From: QZLE01 sp033852135
GTDB taxonomy: Bacteria > Pseudomonadota > Gammaproteobacteria > QZLD01
DNA: 64,000 nucleotides
Direction of reading: 5' to 3'
NCBI GenBank assembly: GCA_033852135.1
Contig: JAWSVB010000005.1
Coordinates: forward strand, 62,001-126,000
The notes below the pieces were generated by a model. It searched no databases. It was not told the origin of the DNA and saw nothing but the letters and a program-made list of their open reading frames with translations. This document shows, one piece after another, positions 44,909-52,821 of this stretch. Position 1 is the first letter of the stretch, and each line of letters starts with the position of its first letter. Position numbers and translations under genes: made by a program.

Positions 44909-46222
44909 ATGAGCAACCAACCAATTCAAAATCTAGACCCAGATTACAAAGTAGCCGACATGACGCTGGCTGACTGGGGCAGAAAAGAGATCGCAATTGC
45001 TGAAACCGAGATGCCGGGACTAATGTCTCTGCGTGAAGAGTATGGCGACAATAAACCTTTGCAGGGAGCACGCATCGCCGGCTGCCTGCACATGACAATT
45101 CAGACAGCAGTACTTATTGAGACTTTGATCGATTTAGGCGCAGAAGTTCGCTGGTCTTCATGCAACATCTTCTCAACTCAAGACCACGCTGCTGCTGCAA
45201 TAGCTGCTGAAAACATACCTGTATTTGCCTGGAAAGGGGAGACAGAAGAGGAGTTTTGGTGGTGTATTGAGCAGACAATATTTGGTCCAGACAACTGGAA
45301 GCCAAATATGATTCTAGACGATGGCGGCGATCTAACTCAGATCATGCACAGCAAATACCCAGAGTTAATGAAAGATGTACGCGGCATCTCTGAAGAGACC
45401 ACAACTGGTGTACACCGTCTGTACGAGATGGCAAAAGAGGATAAGCTCAAGGTTCCTGCCATCAACGTAAACGACTCTGTTACTAAATCTAAATTCGACA
45501 ACCTATATGGTTGTCGCGAATCCCTAGTTGACGGCATTAAGCGTGCTACAGACGTAATGATCGCAGGTAAAGTTGCTGTAGTTCTTGGATTTGGTGATGT
45601 TGGTAAAGGTTCAGCACAATCACTACGCGGCCTTGGTGCAACAGTTCTAATTACCGAAATCGATCCAATCTGTGCATTACAGGCAGCGATGGAAGGATAT
45701 CGTGTGGTAACCATGGAAGAGGCTTGCGAACAAGGGGACATTTTTGTCACCGCAACCGGCAACTTCCACGTGATAACACATGAACACATGAGCAAAATGA
45801 AAGATCAAGCAATCATCTGTAATATCGGTCATTTTGATAATGAGATCGACATAACATCGATAGAAGGTCTAGAGTGGATCAATATCAAACCACAAGTTGA
45901 TCACGTTGTATTTCCAGATGGAAAACGCCTGATAGTTCTTGCCGAAGGAAGATTGGTAAATCTTGGTTGTGCTACTGGCCACCCAAGTTTCGTAATGTCC
46001 AACTCCTTTACCAACCAGGTTTTAGCTCAAATAGAGCTATGGGAATCGTACCAGGATTATAAAAACGAGGTTTACGTATTACCGAAAAAACTGGATGAAA
46101 AGGTAGCAAGACTGCATCTACAACGTATTGGTGCAAAACTTACCGAGCTAACCAAGGAACAAGCTGAATACCTCAGCATTCCTACTGATGGACCTTATAA
46201 ACCAGATCATTACCGCTATTAA
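44909..46222 (+). CDS. ahcY: Adenosylhomocysteinase (SAH hydrolase)
   Basis: A 437-aa NAD-containing enzyme that splits S-adenosylhomocysteine into adenosine and homocysteine. Seen: KVADMTLADWGRKEIAIAE, PLQGARIAGCLHMTIQTAVLIE, SSCNIFSTQDHAAAAIA, the Rossmann loop LGFGDVGKGSAQSL and the C-terminal KPDHYRY signature. The ATG at 44909 with AAAAGGA upstream is chosen; the reading from 44807 would overlap metK. It is co-transcribed with metK. In many beta- and gammaproteobacteria an SAH riboswitch precedes this gene, but only 16 bases separate it from metK here. Confidence 0.98.
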   Translation: MSNQPIQNLDPDYKVADMTLADWGRKEIAIAETEMPGLMSLREEYGDNKPLQGARIAGCLHMTIQTAVLIETLIDLGAEVRWSSCNIFSTQDHAAAAIAAENIPVFAWKGETEEEFWWCIEQTIFGPDNWKPNMILDDGGDLTQIMHSKYPELMKDVRGISEETTTGVHRLYEMAKEDKLKVPAINVNDSVTKSKFDNLYGCRESLVDGIKRATDVMIAGKVAVVLGFGDVGKGSAQSLRGLGATVLITEIDPICALQAAMEGYRVVTMEEACEQGDIFVTATGNFHVITHEHMSKMKDQAIICNIGHFDNEIDITSIEGLEWINIKPQVDHVVFPDGKRLIVLAEGRLVNLGCATGHPSFVMSNSFTNQVLAQIELWESYQDYKNEVYVLPKKLDEKVARLHLQRIGAKLTELTKEQAEYLSIPTDGPYKPDHYRY

Positions 46223-46242
46223 TAAGCGCTAATACCTGTAAA

Positions 46243-46274
46243 AACCCGCCTTAATTCATCTGGGCGGGTTTTTT
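46243..46274 (+). terminator. Intrinsic terminator after ahcY
   Basis: AACCCGCC (46243-46250) pairs with GGCGGGTT (46263-46270); T run 46269-46274. It separates the metK-ahcY transcript from metF. Confidence 0.88.
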
Positions 46275-46339
46275 ATTTATAAATCTAAAGTTACAATCAA
46301 TCCATCAACAAAATTGCAGACAATTTATACAAAGGACAA

Positions 46340-47206
46340 ATGATGTCATATACAGCACCTACCGATGAAAAGGTTTTTAGTTTCGAATTCTTCCCTGCGC
46401 GTACTGCAGAAGGGGTTGAAAAGCTAAAGGTTGTTCGCGACAAACTAGCCCTGTATAACCCATTGTTCTTCTCTGTGACATTTGGAGCTGGTGGCACTAC
46501 CCGTGATGACACCTTTGATACCGTTATAGATATTCAAAAAGAATCGGGTATCGATGCTGCCCCCCACCTTTCCTGCATCGGTTCCACTAAAGAAAACATC
46601 GCGGCAATCCTGCAAGAATATATCGATAATGACATCTCCAGAATTGTAGCTCTGCGCGGCGACCTGCCTTCCGGCATGCGTGACATCGGTGAGTTTCAAT
46701 ATGCCAATGAACTGGTTGAATTTATTCGCCAAGAGACCGGAGATCACTTTTTTATCGAGGTCGCCTGCTATCCAGAATTTCACCCGCAAGCTACATCACC
46801 AGCAGATGACTTGATAAACTTCAAACGTAAAATGGATGCTGGCGCCAACAGTGCTATCACCCAATATTTCTTCAACCCTGATTCCTACTTCAGTTTTGTT
46901 GAAAGTGCTGAAAAACTTGGTGTTACAGCCCCGATCATCCCCGGGATTATGCCAATCACCAACTATCTACAACTAGCGCGCTTCTCCGACACCTGCGGAG
47001 CTGAAATTCCACGCTGGATTCGCAAACGCCTAGAAGGATATGGTGACGACCTGCCATCATTACGCGCCTTTGGCATTGAGGTTATAACAGGGATGTGTGA
47101 CAAACTGCTTAACCAAGGTGTGCCAGGACTACATTTTTACACCATGAACCAAGCAAACACTGTCACCGCCATCTGGGAAAACCTTGGGCTTGCTCCACTA
47201 GACTAA
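46340..47206 (+). CDS. metF: Methylenetetrahydrofolate reductase
   Basis: A 288-aa flavoprotein reducing 5,10-methylene-THF to 5-methyl-THF, the methyl donor for methionine synthesis. Marks: VFSFEFFPARTAEGVEKL at the N-terminus, FFSVTFGAGGTTRDDTFD, PHLSCIGSTKENI, VALRGDLPSG, EVACYPEFHPQA and TQYFFNPDSYF. ATG at 46340 (a second ATG follows at once) with AAAGGA upstream. Length is normal. It complements metK-ahcY directly upstream. Confidence 0.97.
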   Translation: MMSYTAPTDEKVFSFEFFPARTAEGVEKLKVVRDKLALYNPLFFSVTFGAGGTTRDDTFDTVIDIQKESGIDAAPHLSCIGSTKENIAAILQEYIDNDISRIVALRGDLPSGMRDIGEFQYANELVEFIRQETGDHFFIEVACYPEFHPQATSPADDLINFKRKMDAGANSAITQYFFNPDSYFSFVESAEKLGVTAPIIPGIMPITNYLQLARFSDTCGAEIPRWIRKRLEGYGDDLPSLRAFGIEVITGMCDKLLNQGVPGLHFYTMNQANTVTAIWENLGLAPLD

Positions 47207-47236
47207 ATTACCTTAACCTAAAATTGGAAACTATCT

Positions 47237-48586
47237 ATGACCAATAATCAGCATTGGATGCAACGCGATCTAAAAGTGCTCTGGCATCCATGTACGCAGA
47301 TGAAAGATCATGAACAACTTCCAATAATCCCCATAGAGAAAGGGGAAGGGGTTTGGCTACATGACTTCGATGGCAACAAGTATATTGATGCGGTAAGTTC
47401 CTGGTGGGTTAATATCTTTGGTCACTCCAACCCATATATAAACAAAGCCTTAAGTGAGCAAGCAGCCAATCTAGAGCATGTAATTCTTGGTGGATTCACC
47501 CACAAACCTGTGATTGAACTTGCAGAAAAACTGGTTGAGATCACCCCAGCAGGTCTGAACAAATGCTTCTTTGCCGACAATGGCTCCTCAGCGATTGAAG
47601 TGGCACTGAAGATGAGCTTCCACTACTGGAAAAATAAAGGCAAAAGTGAAAAAACTAGATTCATCTCTCTAAGCAACAGTTACCACGGAGAAACCATTGG
47701 TGCATTATCAGTTGGGGATGTAGCCCTATACAAAGAGACCTATGAGCCTCTGCTACTAAAAACCATCAATGCCAAAGCTCCAGACTGCTTTGACTGTCCA
47801 GAAGATATGACCTGGGAAGAGTATTGCACCCAAGAGTTTATACATATGGAGCAAACTCTAGCAAATCATGCGCATGAGGTCTGTGCTGTTATTGTAGAGC
47901 CATTAGTGCAATGTGCCGGCAATATGCGTATGTATCACCCAGTCTATCTAGAGTTACTACGTGAAGCGTGTGATAGACACGGAGTTCACCTAATAGCGGA
48001 TGAGATCGCTGTTGGTTTTGGGCGCACAGGAACCATGTTTGCCTGCGAACAAGCAAATATCACCCCCGACTTCATGTGTGTATCCAAAGGGTTAACGGCA
48101 GGCTATCTGCCACTAGCTGTCACCCTCACAACCGATGAGATCTATGAAGCCTTCTACGATAAATATGAAACACTTAAGGCCTTTCTCCACTCCCATAGCT
48201 ATACCGGTAACGCACTTGGGTGCAGTGTTGCATTAGCCACGCTTGAGCTATTTAAGAAAAATGACACCATCAATAACAACAGTGCTCTTGCTGCAAAAAT
48301 GTGTGCCGCCACAGCTCACCTTACAGAACACCCAAATGTTGCCGAGATCAGACAAACCGGGATGATTCAAGCCATAGAGCTGGTTAAAGACAAACAGACC
48401 CGTGAACAATTTGACTGGAAAGAGAGGCGCGGTCTTAGAGTTTTTCAACACGGTTTAAACAATGAAGCACTGCTACGCCCATTAGGCAATGTTATCTATC
48501 TCATGCCTCCATATGTGATTACCGAAGAGCAAATACAACACCTTGCCGATGTAATTACCAGTGGAATTGAAATCGCTGTCAAATGA
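47237..48586 (+). CDS. bioA: Adenosylmethionine-8-amino-7-oxononanoate aminotransferase
   Basis: A 449-aa class III PLP aminotransferase of biotin synthesis that uses SAM, unusually, as amino donor. Marks: LWHPCTQMKDHEQLPIIPIE, DAVSSWWVNIFGHSNPYIN, FADNGSSAIEVALKMSFHYW, DEIAVGFGRTGTMFACEQ and the PLP lysine in CVSKGLTAGYLPL. The usual bioBFHCD genes are not in view, but birA is 9 kb away. It is placed directly after the SAM-cycle genes. Its TGA overlaps the ATG of rsmE (ATGA). Confidence 0.96.
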   Translation: MTNNQHWMQRDLKVLWHPCTQMKDHEQLPIIPIEKGEGVWLHDFDGNKYIDAVSSWWVNIFGHSNPYINKALSEQAANLEHVILGGFTHKPVIELAEKLVEITPAGLNKCFFADNGSSAIEVALKMSFHYWKNKGKSEKTRFISLSNSYHGETIGALSVGDVALYKETYEPLLLKTINAKAPDCFDCPEDMTWEEYCTQEFIHMEQTLANHAHEVCAVIVEPLVQCAGNMRMYHPVYLELLREACDRHGVHLIADEIAVGFGRTGTMFACEQANITPDFMCVSKGLTAGYLPLAVTLTTDEIYEAFYDKYETLKAFLHSHSYTGNALGCSVALATLELFKKNDTINNNSALAAKMCAATAHLTEHPNVAEIRQTGMIQAIELVKDKQTREQFDWKERRGLRVFQHGLNNEALLRPLGNVIYLMPPYVITEEQIQHLADVITSGIEIAVK

Positions 48587-49332
48587 GCCTGCCACGCATA
48601 TTCACCAATGAACCACTTGCAGTTGATGCTGAGCTTATACTCGATAGCTCCGCATCTGCCCACCTTACAAAAGTTCTACGCCTGCAGACAGGAGATGAAA
48701 TCACCCTCTTTAACGGTTGTGGTGGTGAGTATATCTCTAAAATATCCATAGCAGACAAACGCAAAACATCTGTTATACCACTTAGACATGTACCAACAGA
48801 AACCAAATCTTTACTGGATATAACCCTCTGCCAAGCAATAGCCAAAGGTGAACGCGTTGATTTTGCCGTACAAAAAACCACTGAGCTTGGGGTTAACTCT
48901 ATCCAACTGCTGCATACAGAGCGATGTCAGTTTGGATTAAAAGGGGAGCGCGCCACAAAGAAACTTACCCATTGGCAAAAGATCGCCATAAGTGCTTGTG
49001 AACAATCAGGAAGAGACACAATACCAAGCATCCTTCCAGCTATAAAATTGGATCAGCTCTTTTCCAACATCGAGCCAGGTGCTCTGATTATACTCTTAGA
49101 TACAAACCCAAATACCCAACAACAACTGCCAGAGCAGATTCTCAGTGATCAAAAAATTTATATACTTGTTGGACCAGAAGGGGGATTTTCCCCGGCAGAG
49201 ATAGAGCTTGCAGCAAAGCAAAACACACTTGGTATCAACCTAGGAAAGCGTATTCTACGCACCGAAACGGCGGGGATGACATTAATGTCAATCTTACAAT
49301 TCAAATATGGCGATTTTTCTCAGATTAGCTAA
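48583..49332 (+). CDS. rsmE: 16S rRNA (uracil(1498)-N3)-methyltransferase
   Basis: A 249-aa SPOUT-fold methyltransferase acting on 16S rRNA. The N-terminal PUA-like domain (MSLPRIFTNEPLA, then HLTKVLRLQTGDEITLFNG) is followed by the trefoil-knot region with YILVGPEGGFSPAEIELA and LGKRILRTETAGMTLMS. It uses SAM. Its start overlaps the end of bioA by 4 bases (ATGA), so it is translationally coupled. It ends 12 bases before the convergent HDOD gene stop. Confidence 0.96.
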   Translation: MSLPRIFTNEPLAVDAELILDSSASAHLTKVLRLQTGDEITLFNGCGGEYISKISIADKRKTSVIPLRHVPTETKSLLDITLCQAIAKGERVDFAVQKTTELGVNSIQLLHTERCQFGLKGERATKKLTHWQKIAISACEQSGRDTIPSILPAIKLDQLFSNIEPGALIILLDTNPNTQQQLPEQILSDQKIYILVGPEGGFSPAEIELAAKQNTLGINLGKRILRTETAGMTLMSILQFKYGDFSQIS

Positions 49333-49344
49333 CTCCTTAACTAA

Positions 49345-50196
49345 TCAGGCCGCCATACCTGCGATTTGCGAAACCATGCCATCAAGTTGATCACTCTCTT
49401 TAATCGACATACGCGCAATTGACTCTAGTACCTTATCAGGTATACCACCCACCAGCTCCGACTCAGGCATACTCTCAAATTCATACTTTACCCATTTCTC
49501 ACAAAAATCTAACATCTTCACTAAAATAGGGAACTCGCCATCATATTGCTCAATCGACTCACAGGATATCACCTCAACCACTGACTTAGGTAACTGCCAC
49601 CTTTGAGCAACTTCAGCCCCAACTTCAGCAGATGAAAACCCTAATAGTTCACGTTGAATTTCAGCAAGAGAACCGCCATCTTCTTCCTTACGCTGAAATA
49701 CTAATCCCATCTCTTTAGGAAAAAGATACGCCGATATCAATAAGCCCAAATTATGCAGCAAGCCACATAGATATGCAGATTCAGCAGGTGCTTCAAACTC
49801 AACATATTTAGCCATTTTACTTGCACAAAAAGCCATAGATAGAGCCTTGCGCCAATATCTCTCAACATCAAAGCCATCACTTTCAGATGGGTTAAAACGC
49901 AACCCAATCAAAATAGATGTTGTTATCACCTGTACCCTATTTAACCCCATCCTTACCGAAGCATCCAAAACACTGCATACTTCACGCTGCCCCGAAAAAA
50001 AGGCTTTGTTAGCAGCAGAAACTATTCTCGCACTCAAGCCCGGATCTTCAGATATACAATCCGCTATTATCTCGATATTAAGCTGGCTATCATTCATAAC
50101 GTTAACAAGCTTCTGTGCTACTGCTGGCATAGGGGGAAGATTGCCAATCGACTGGATTTTTAAATTATTATTAGTAGACAAAATAAAGCCCTGCAA
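49345..50196 (-). CDS. HDOD domain protein
   Basis: A 283-aa protein made almost entirely of one HDOD domain. The family opening is IQSIGNLPPMPAVAQKLVNVMND, followed by IIADCISEDPGLSARIVSAANKAFF and SVRMGLNRVQVI, then LCGLLHNLGLLISAYLFP. HDOD domains resemble HD phosphohydrolases but usually lack the metal site; the HNLGL motif here replaces HDIG/HDxG. They act in signalling and virulence or motility control. The family is often linked with chemotaxis and type IV pilus control, which fits this window but is not direct evidence. Confidence 0.9.
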   Translation of the reverse strand: MQGFILSTNNNLKIQSIGNLPPMPAVAQKLVNVMNDSQLNIEIIADCISEDPGLSARIVSAANKAFFSGQREVCSVLDASVRMGLNRVQVITTSILIGLRFNPSESDGFDVERYWRKALSMAFCASKMAKYVEFEAPAESAYLCGLLHNLGLLISAYLFPKEMGLVFQRKEEDGGSLAEIQRELLGFSSAEVGAEVAQRWQLPKSVVEVISCESIEQYDGEFPILVKMLDFCEKWVKYEFESMPESELVGGIPDKVLESIARMSIKESDQLDGMVSQIAGMAA

Positions 50197-50423
50197 ATTA
50201 AATAAATACTTATAAGAATAATATTAATAACTAGTCTAAGTGTAGATAAAAACTCACTAAATAGCGCCAACTATTTCTCAGTTTTATATATTTTTCTTTT
50301 TATAAATCATAATTTTGCATAATGACTAACTTTTAACCACGTGTTTTTATAGCAACAAAAAACAACAGACTCAAAGCGACAAAAGCCGCATTAACCTGTC
50401 AAAATAGGACCTTAGGGGTTTCC

Positions 50424-51032
50424 CTAGTATTGAAACCACTCATCAAGTTTGGCATGAGCCTCATCAATTCCCAATTTCTTGGTGGATGAAAATAATTGCA
50501 TAGAAAAATTATCAAACTCTTTTTTCAACTCTGCACGCATTTTCTGCATAGCATTTAACGCCGGACTGCGCTTAAATTTATCACACTTAGTTAGCAATAT
50601 ATGGCTTTCAAGGCCTCTATCATTGCACCAGTGCAACATCTGTAAATCATATTCTGAAGGCTTATGACGAATATCCATCATAATAAATACGCCCCGCAAA
50701 GATCGTCTTAAAGTTAGATAGTTTGCTAACTCAACTTCCCAATGCCTTTTAATTTTTTTAGGCACCTTCGCATAGCCATACCCTGGTAAATCTATAATAA
50801 AACGGCTTTCGTCATTCGGATCGATCTGAAAAACATTAATTAACTGAGTTCTTCCAGGTGTCTTACTAGTTCTCGCTAGCCCATTGTTATTAGTAATCGC
50901 ATTAATCGCACTTGATTTACCAGAATTTGATCTGCCAACAAAAGCAACTTCAGTTGATGCATCAGGCGGTAGCTGAGAGATAAGATTTGCGCTTTGAAGA
51001 AAATGGGATTTAAAGTATACGGTATTCATCAT
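50424..51032 (-). CDS. engB: Ribosome-biogenesis GTPase EngB (YihA/YsxC)
   Basis: A 202-aa small GTPase. G1 is GRSNSGKSSAINAI, G3 is DLPGYGYAK, G4 is TKCDK and the SSTKK loop forms G5. It helps assemble the large ribosomal subunit. The start is ATG-ATG at 51032/51029; no strong ribosome site is seen. It is followed by about 225 bases without a gene and stands alone on the minus strand. Confidence 0.97.
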   Translation of the reverse strand: MMNTVYFKSHFLQSANLISQLPPDASTEVAFVGRSNSGKSSAINAITNNNGLARTSKTPGRTQLINVFQIDPNDESRFIIDLPGYGYAKVPKKIKRHWEVELANYLTLRRSLRGVFIMMDIRHKPSEYDLQMLHWCNDRGLESHILLTKCDKFKRSPALNAMQKMRAELKKEFDNFSMQLFSSTKKLGIDEAHAKLDEWFQY

Positions 51033-51171
51033 CTACTCAGAATTAAAAATTAAGTGACACATAATACCTTAATATACCAAAGATTCTAACTTGAATATTA
51101 TTGATAGGCTTAATTGACAGGATAAGTTTTGAGTGATTATAGAAAGGGGATTAACACAAATAAAATAAAAA

Positions 51172-51205
51172 AGCCGCTCAAAGGTAGGAGGTAGAGCGGC
51201 TTTTT
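51172..51205. terminator. Terminator of the phasin gene (bidirectional)
   Basis: GCCGCTC (51173-51179) and GAGCGGC (51194-51200) pair. On the minus strand a T-rich run follows (TTTTTTATTTTA), 24 bases after the phasin stop; on the plus strand five T follow. Confidence 0.85.
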
Positions 51206-51228
51206 CATCATGCACTATCAGCTATATA

Positions 51229-51591
51229 TTAGCCTTTGGTGACATCTTCAATCAAAGTCGCGCTTTCTTTAACGACTTTTTGAATCTCTTCACCCAGATC
51301 TTCACCAAGAGCGACATACGCTTTTAGGTCATCAGTGATCTTCAGGCCGACATTATGAGCAGCCTCAGCTTGCTCAGCAACGAAGTTTTGTAGGCTTTCA
51401 ACGTCAGTAACGTTTAGGCCGATTACTTTCTTTGCATTCTCAACACCTAGCTCAGCATATGTTTTGATAGTCTCAACGTTTAGCTGAGTAACACGCTCTA
51501 GCCCTGCTACAGAAACCTCTGTGATTCTGCGTAGTGGTGCTGTGAATTTTTCTGTTTGCTCTTGTACTGTTTCGATGATTTGGTCATACAT
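51229..51591 (-). CDS. Phasin family protein
   Basis: A 120-aa helical, amphipathic protein of the phasin family, which coats polyhydroxyalkanoate granules. The family pattern is plain: MYDQIIETVQEQTEKFTAP, LRRITEVSVAGLERVTQLNV, then TYAELGVENAKKVIGL and NFVAEQAEAAHNVGLKITDD. I place the start at the fourth-codon ATG (51591), since the AAGG site then stands 9 bases away, while the first ATG (51600) overlaps the site. A promoter lies just upstream and a strong terminator follows, so it is an independent, probably highly expressed gene. No PHA synthase is in this window. Confidence 0.85.
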   Translation of the reverse strand: MYDQIIETVQEQTEKFTAPLRRITEVSVAGLERVTQLNVETIKTYAELGVENAKKVIGLNVTDVESLQNFVAEQAEAAHNVGLKITDDLKAYVALGEDLGEEIQKVVKESATLIEDVTKG

Positions 51592-51639
51592 AATATTCAT
51601 CCTTCTTAAAATCGGTTAATTTTCTTACTTCTTGATTTC

Positions 51640-51668
51640 AGTATAGTACTGCACTTTGTGCGCCGCAA
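51640..51668 (-). promoter_or_regulatory. Promoter of the phasin gene
   Basis: Minus-strand TTGCGG (51668-51663) and TATACT (51645-51640) are 17 bases apart, giving a start near 51633 and a leader of about 40 bases. Confidence 0.6.
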
Positions 51669-52134
51669 CAAAAAATGCAATTTTTTACTGCTTTTTTTAC
51701 TTTTAACAGCAACAACTAAATATATTTATTTAAATTTCAATAAGTTACAGAAAACAACAAAAACCAAGAAAAATTGTGCGAAGCAGCATTATTTTGCATT
51801 TTTAGTACTTTTACCCCTTTTTATCTATCAAATAATTAGGTAAAAACCTTTAAATCAAGAGGCAAACCATGCTCCAACAACTTTTACCCAAATAAAACAA
51901 TCAAACGGATCTTCCCTGATTAATATTGCATTAATTCATATTGAGTTAGTCTAGCTAAAAAAAATTTGTTATATTTCATGGTGCACCGGCACGATGCAGG
52001 GAAGCGCTGAAATAGAACATTGATGGTTCTTCTGATATATCAGCTAATAGCTAACTCAACAAACCATTCGTGCCAATTCCCAGCCCATTACCGGGGCTTA
52101 TTATTTATCTATGATTTATAGAGGTTGTTTTTAA
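51669..52134. other. Long leader/intergenic region before the RRM gene
   Basis: About 465 bp, very AT-rich to about 51960, then a structured part. GGCACGA (51988-51994) pairs perfectly with TCGTGCC (52068-52074) to enclose about 73 nt. Inside are AGAAC/GTTCT (52014-52018/52025-52029) and TGATATATCA (52033-52042). Downstream AGCCC-attaccg-GGGCT (about 52082-52098) precedes the GAGG ribosome site. This may be an autoregulatory or temperature-sensitive leader of the RRM gene. I could not match it to a known riboswitch. Confidence 0.5.
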
Positions 52135-52617
52135 ATGAAAATAAAATCCATAATCCTCCTGATTGTTTGCATAGCAACAGGATATTTCGTTGCTCCAAAA
52201 GTAGGTCTAGCAGCTAATGATCTTACTATCGGTCTGGCTATTGGTGGTCTGCTTCAAACACTACTAATCCTAGTTTCTTCAACTAAATGCACAGCTACTA
52301 GTAACGTTCAAAGCTCTGCAAGTGATAATAGTGAAAAAACTACTATTTACGTTGGAAACCTTGATTTTGATACCACTGAAGAAGCTATTAGCGCTCTATT
52401 TGAAACATATGGTGAAACAACAACTGTTCGCCTAATGCGTGATAAAGAGACAGGAAAAGGCCGCGGTTTCTGCTTTGTTGAGATGGGAGCCCATGATGCT
52501 GACCAAGCCATTGAAGCATTAAACGGATCTGACTTTGCAGGTAGAACCCTAAAAGTTAACGTTGCAAATAATAGACGTAACTTTAGCAATAGTCGCCGCC
52601 GTTACCAGCGCCGCTAA
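52135..52617 (+). CDS. RNA-binding protein: membrane segments plus RRM domain
   Basis: A 160-aa protein. Residues 4-22 (KSIILLIVCIATGYFVAP) and about 32-50 (GLAIGGLLQTLLILVS) are hydrophobic and look like two membrane helices. After a Ser-rich linker comes a single RRM (residues 68-145) with both signature motifs: RNP2 IYVGNL and RNP1 GRGFCFVEM. The tail is Arg-rich (NNRRNFSNSRRRYQRR). It most resembles the small RRM proteins that some bacteria carry; the hydrophobic start suggests membrane association, which I infer. A long structured leader precedes it. GAGG stands 9 bases before the ATG. Confidence 0.88.
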   Translation: MKIKSIILLIVCIATGYFVAPKVGLAANDLTIGLAIGGLLQTLLILVSSTKCTATSNVQSSASDNSEKTTIYVGNLDFDTTEEAISALFETYGETTTVRLMRDKETGKGRGFCFVEMGAHDADQAIEALNGSDFAGRTLKVNVANNRRNFSNSRRRYQRR

Positions 52618-52711
52618 CATCATGCTCAGGCCTTGCCTTGCAGGGCCTGTTCTACCCCCGCCCCATAATAAATTACCACATCACTTCACACCCCATAAAA
52701 GCTGATATTAG

Positions 52712-52731
52712 TTCCAGATTTGGTTCTGGAA
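52712..52731. promoter_or_regulatory. Inverted repeat upstream of tolC
   Basis: TTCCAGA (52712-52718) and TCTGGAA (52725-52731) are perfect 7-bp arms separated by 6 bases, 11 bases before a possible -35. It may be an operator for the tolC promoter or a weak terminator of the RRM gene. Confidence 0.4.
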
Positions 52732-52741
52732 ATTAAATACA

Positions 52742-52771
52742 TTGTTGTGTAGAGTAAACCGAGCCTATAAG
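52742..52771 (+). promoter_or_regulatory. Possible tolC promoter
   Basis: TTGTTG (52742-52747) and TATAAG (52766-52771) with an 18-base spacer, about 45 bases before the tolC ATG. Confidence 0.35.
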
Positions 52772-52821
52772 AACTGAGTTATTAGCTACACCATAATCAA
52801 TACTCTGCATGAGGAACAACC

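Noticed and set aside
51658..51843. 61-aa hydrophobic/Lys-rich plus-strand ORF in the AT-rich region
   Set aside because: Low-complexity AT-rich DNA, no ribosome site, and it overlaps the phasin promoter region. I see no family match.
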